Positions 60,901 to 64,000 of a DNA stretch of 64,000 nt are shown here, one piece after another. The stretch spans positions 11,096,001 to 11,160,000 of the forward strand of contig NC_135010.1 in the NCBI RefSeq assembly GCF_051020985.1, given 5' to 3'. A model generated the notes under the pieces. It did no database searches and was not told where the DNA came from. It saw nothing but the letters and a program-made list of their open reading frames with translations. Source of the DNA: Nomia melanderi (taxonomy: Eukaryota; Arthropoda; Insecta; Hymenoptera; Halictidae). Position 1 is the stretch's first letter. Each line of letters begins with the position of its first letter. The translations under genes were made by a program, and so were the position numbers.

Positions 60901-61364
60901 CCGATATCGAGTTGTGCAAGCGCGGTCCCGGGGAAACGCTGTCTCCGACGTGTCGCGAAACACGTGGACGATCCGTATCTTAGGCAAGCCCGAAAAGAAA
61001 GTGGCCATCGGAAAGAGGCGCGCCTTCGTAACTTGACCGTGTATACACGTGAGTTAACGACGCCGCTAAGTTTTCACGTCCTTCGTGGAACTCGTTGCAC
61101 AATAAGTCCTCCGCAGACTCCCGATAGTCGCTCGTGAGCCTCGTTCGGCAGCGATCGATCGACCGACTGCGAAACGGAGCTGGGAAGAGTAACTCCGATA
61201 CCATCGAGGAAACTTCGGTGTCGATATCCTCCTCGGCGAACGCGAAACTAGAGCACAACGTGTAGAATACGCGGATCGAATCGAGACCATCGGCTCGGGA
61301 TCGAGAAGCTCTCACACACGCCTCGCGGATTTTTCATCGACGAAATCTCATGCCTGGAATTCGA
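57976..61364. other. non-coding stretch, no gene recognised
   Basis: Mixed sequence. CpG-rich at 59580-60350, where an 11-base C run lies at 59825-59835. The frame at 57930-58403 (-) is overlapped by + frames and has no domain. AT-rich with repeated TAGATCT words at 60600-60790. Confidence 0.4.
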
Positions 61365-61630
61365 AACTTACGAGCCTGTAATTACGAGAATTCCACCGTC
61401 TAACGTTTATAAGTCCAGGGTTATAAAAACGTTACAGTTCCGAACTTACGAGTCTGGAGCCATAAGAACTCGAACGTCTAAAATGTGTAAATCTGGAGTA
61501 ATAAAAGCGTTACAGTTCGAAACTTGTACGTAAATCTGGAGTTGTAAGATCTCTAGAGCCTTAAACGTATAAATCCAGAGGTATAAGAACTTTTACAGCC
61601 CTGGAGTACGTATAACTCTAGATCAATAAG
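61365..61630 (+). repeat. degenerate ~40-bp tandem repeat, about 7 units
   Basis: The phrase AATCTGGAGTNATAA and its variants recur: GAGCCTGTAATTACG near 61370, AAGTCCAGGGTTATAA at 61411, GAGTCTGGAGCCATAA at 61450, AAATCTGGAGTAATAA at 61489, AAATCTGGAGTTGTAA at 61532, AAATCCAGAGGTATAA at 61571 and CTGGAGTACGTATAA at 61601. Steps are mostly 39-43 bases. Several units contain CGTTACAGTTC between the phrases. Confidence 0.7.
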
Positions 61631-63340
61631 CTTTAAATTCCCGAGTCTAGACTTTAATGGCTATCGATGGCAATCGATAATATCGCAGGAAGTCGGAGTG
61701 GCTCCGTTCGATTACGCACCGCATGTCGCGAAAAATTACACCGACGGCGATATAATTCCGGTAACGGCGATTATACAACTAGTTGCGCGTAACACGTTTT
61801 AATCTGCTGGATCTACCATCGTAAGGTGTACCAGGCGTACGAGGCGGCTTAATCAATACAGAATAGCAGGAGCAATTAGGGAAACGCTTGTTCGCGCATT
61901 AATTCAAGACTTTCCTCCATTGTTTCGTTTCTGTTTTCACTTTCGCAACGATTCTCATCGTTCGTCCCGTTTCTCGTTTCAATTGAAATACGAACAGACC
62001 GATGGGACTCGCGGACCGGATGTTTCCAGTATAAATATTAATATTCTCTTGCAAATGTTAACGACAGCAAATGTTCCATCCGTAGTTTTTCCTTTCTGGT
62101 AATCAATTCCCAAAAGAGTATGAAAAGAACTCATTCGAATTCCGTTTTCTTGATTCCTCCAGGGGATTTTCCGCTAAGGAAGAATATTAATGGCTTGTAA
62201 ATCAGCTTTCCGAATGCACGTGTTCTCGAAGACGCGTCTCCGCGATTGCATTTTCGATACGAACATCCGACAGACCTTTCCAGAACAGAACAGAACGAGC
62301 GGGAATCGATTTATCGATATTTACGTGCAATTATTCCGGCGAACACAATGTATCAGGATAAGAGGGGAAATATTGCAACCGCGAGCTTGATCGATGGCTC
62401 GAGCGCGGCCGACACATTCCCGCGAGGAATTCGGTTCAGCGCCGATAAAAATCGACCGGGAATAAAGGGTTTCGCGACCGTCCTATTATCGGCTTCCTCG
62501 ATCACGCTATCTCGGCACTCGACGTCGAGCGAGCGTTTAATGACAACGATGCCGAGCCACGTAACACGCTGGACTGTAATTACCGGGCAACCGTGGCGGT
62601 TATCTCGCATAAATTTGAAGACAAAGTGGGACCAGCTTGTAAAATCCGCGACTGATTAATTAGACAATTATTCCCGTACGACAAAGTATTATTCACCGGA
62701 ATCATTAATCATACGTAATCCACTGTAAGCTCTGCAATATTCTTTACCTGCCCAAATTGCCAAACAATGTGTTCATTTTATATCGCATTGTAAAATCTGT
62801 ACAGGCCGCTCGGTTTCTACAGTAATTAACCCCACACAGCGAACAGTAGAAAGTTTAATTAAATCAGACGTAAAGAGATACACTTAACCATTTCAACACT
62901 AAAATTTGTACAAGTTACAAATGTGCGGTTAGTCTAATCGTTCACTTTATCCTATGAACGTTGCGTATCAAACAGAAACAGTCTACAGATCAATAAATCC
63001 GTGCTTCAAAAATCTCTTCGATCCCAATCGATATAGACCTTTTCCCGAACAAAACTCTAACTTAAAAAGTATGACTGATACAAAAGAATACTTCACACAA
63101 AGTTGTAAATTACAAATCTAAACACATAGTTACACTTTGTTTACATTATAGGAATATTATGAAGTTTCCTCAATAACAATGAATATTCCACGTTTCGATT
63201 CCAGCGTTACACGAACTAAAAAACAGAATTCATTCGCACAAAATTTGGATTGATCGATGAAGATCATTTTATATAGCAGAGGCTGCTCAACAAACACATT
63301 GGTAACCTTCAATCGTCGTTATCTGGACAGTCGAATTTTC
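61631..63340. other. non-coding stretch, no gene recognised
   Basis: CpG-moderate to 62660, then AT-rich to 63300. The string TTAACCATTTCAACAC near 62885 looks like a TTAA element end but has no partner. Short frames only. Confidence 0.4.
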
Positions 63341-63978
63341 GGGTTTTGCCCACAGGCGGCCGCGCCGCGCGGCGAATACATAGTTCACGGGCACGGATCT
63401 CCGGTTCTGGGTCAGACGAACGGATCAGCCACGTCGTGACGAGCGTAATGCACAGGAACGTTCGTGTCCGGGTTCTAGACAGGGTCCGTTTCCCGCGCGG
63501 ACCCATTCACGAACGCGGAGGTTCTCTCTCGTGTCCTGGTAGATCGGCGGATCGAGGCTCGCGTGGATCGGAGCCGGTTGCCGCGAAGGCGTTCGTGAAA
63601 CTCGTACACGTACGCGTACGTTCGAGCTTATCTCGCAGGTGTCTGCGTGCGCTTGTACTACGGCTCGTACGTAACCGCTCACGGACTACCAGGGGCACGG
63701 TTGCTGCTCTATTCGACGATCTAAATATTCGTCTGGATACACAACGTGGTATGCGGATATCCGTGTCGCACCAGAGAACAACCGTTTTAATGCCTGCCTC
63801 TCGGAGCACGCCTCTCAGGACCAGTTTCTTTCGCTACCTTTCTTCTTTTTTTCATGCGGGCCCGCTAGACTTTAAGGTACGTGGCCATTTGAGAATCACA
63901 CTAAATCTTCTCGCCGAATCGGTGGACTCCAGTGTTCGAATTTTGGAGAATTTTATCGTGGACGTGTTAGACTCTTAA
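63341..63978 (+). other. CpG-rich end region with a 210-residue open frame, doubtful
   Basis: The + frame from 63346 runs to a TAA at 63976-63978. It is Arg- and Val-rich (for example HRNVRVRVLDRVRFPRG), overlapped by two - strand frames, and has no recognised domain. A good donor-like AAGGTACGT lies near 63874, after a pyrimidine-rich segment, so the region could equally be an untranslated first exon. Composition alone can explain the frame. Confidence 0.15.
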
Positions 63979-64000
63979 CTTTGTGTTCGAATATATTTTC

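Noticed and set aside
63346..63978. 210-residue + frame near the right edge
   Set aside because: Arg/Val-rich, overlapped on the other strand, in a CpG-rich region; listed only as doubtful sequence and not as a gene.
1..64000. CRISPR array, prokaryotic operon, phage or integrated virus
   Set aside because: The tandem repeats have no unique spacers between identical repeats, no long viral or bacterial frames exist, and composition and short-exon signals are those of an animal genome.

Overview
The window looks like nuclear DNA from an insect, most likely a hymenopteran and plausibly a bee. CpG is abundant throughout (CG-rich words such as cgcg and tcga occur on almost every line), base composition swings between AT-rich stretches and GC-rich islands, and short TTAA-flanked terminal-inverted-repeat elements are present. 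No frame on either strand carries a long, recognisable coding sequence. There are no bacterial-style genes, operons or ribosome-binding sites. I recognised no tRNA, rRNA, snRNA or common insect microRNA. The simplest reading is intergenic DNA and/or very large introns.

Two dispersed repeat systems stand out. The first is a set of TTAA-flanked elements that look like piggyBac-type MITEs. Family A (ends CACTAGAACTACC) has copies at 3719-4052 and, inverted, at 6646-7067. Family B (ends CCCTTTGCACTCG) has copies at 2277-2613, 3432-3689 and 39009-39241, with relatives at 38739-38967 and a single end at 20459. Individual copies carry private tandem expansions: a 39-bp unit in the first B copy and a 10-bp TATA-rich unit in the second A copy. 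The second system is a 33-bp minisatellite with core GAYTTCAAYGCGTGG followed by a splice-donor-like GTAAGT. It occurs as arrays or single units at six places (9549, 15765-15885, 31591-31856, 41738-41803, 49815-49915 and 57036). Read in one frame the core spells GDFNAW, and the unit length is a multiple of three.

Other tandem repeats are a diverged ~195-bp repeat (18215-18810), a 78-bp duplication (23703-23865), a 48-bp repeat (57850-57975), a ~40-bp repeat (61365-61630), and three purine-rich, C-poor low-complexity tracts (4860-5378, 24870-25145, 52896-53400).

Gene evidence is thin. The best coding candidate is an exon-like segment at 9412-9563: a signal-peptide-like hydrophobic run, then an acidic stretch, ending exactly at a GTAAGT donor in the GDFNAW core. 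A 33-nt exon with an ATG between good splice sites is possible at 26187-26219. A TATA box with a weak initiator lies at 38315-38350. The octamer ATGCAAAT/ATTTGCAT occurs 13 times by my count, above a rough chance expectation of about three, which would fit a regulatory landscape using POU-type factors. All functional statements here are inference; no search or folding could be run.
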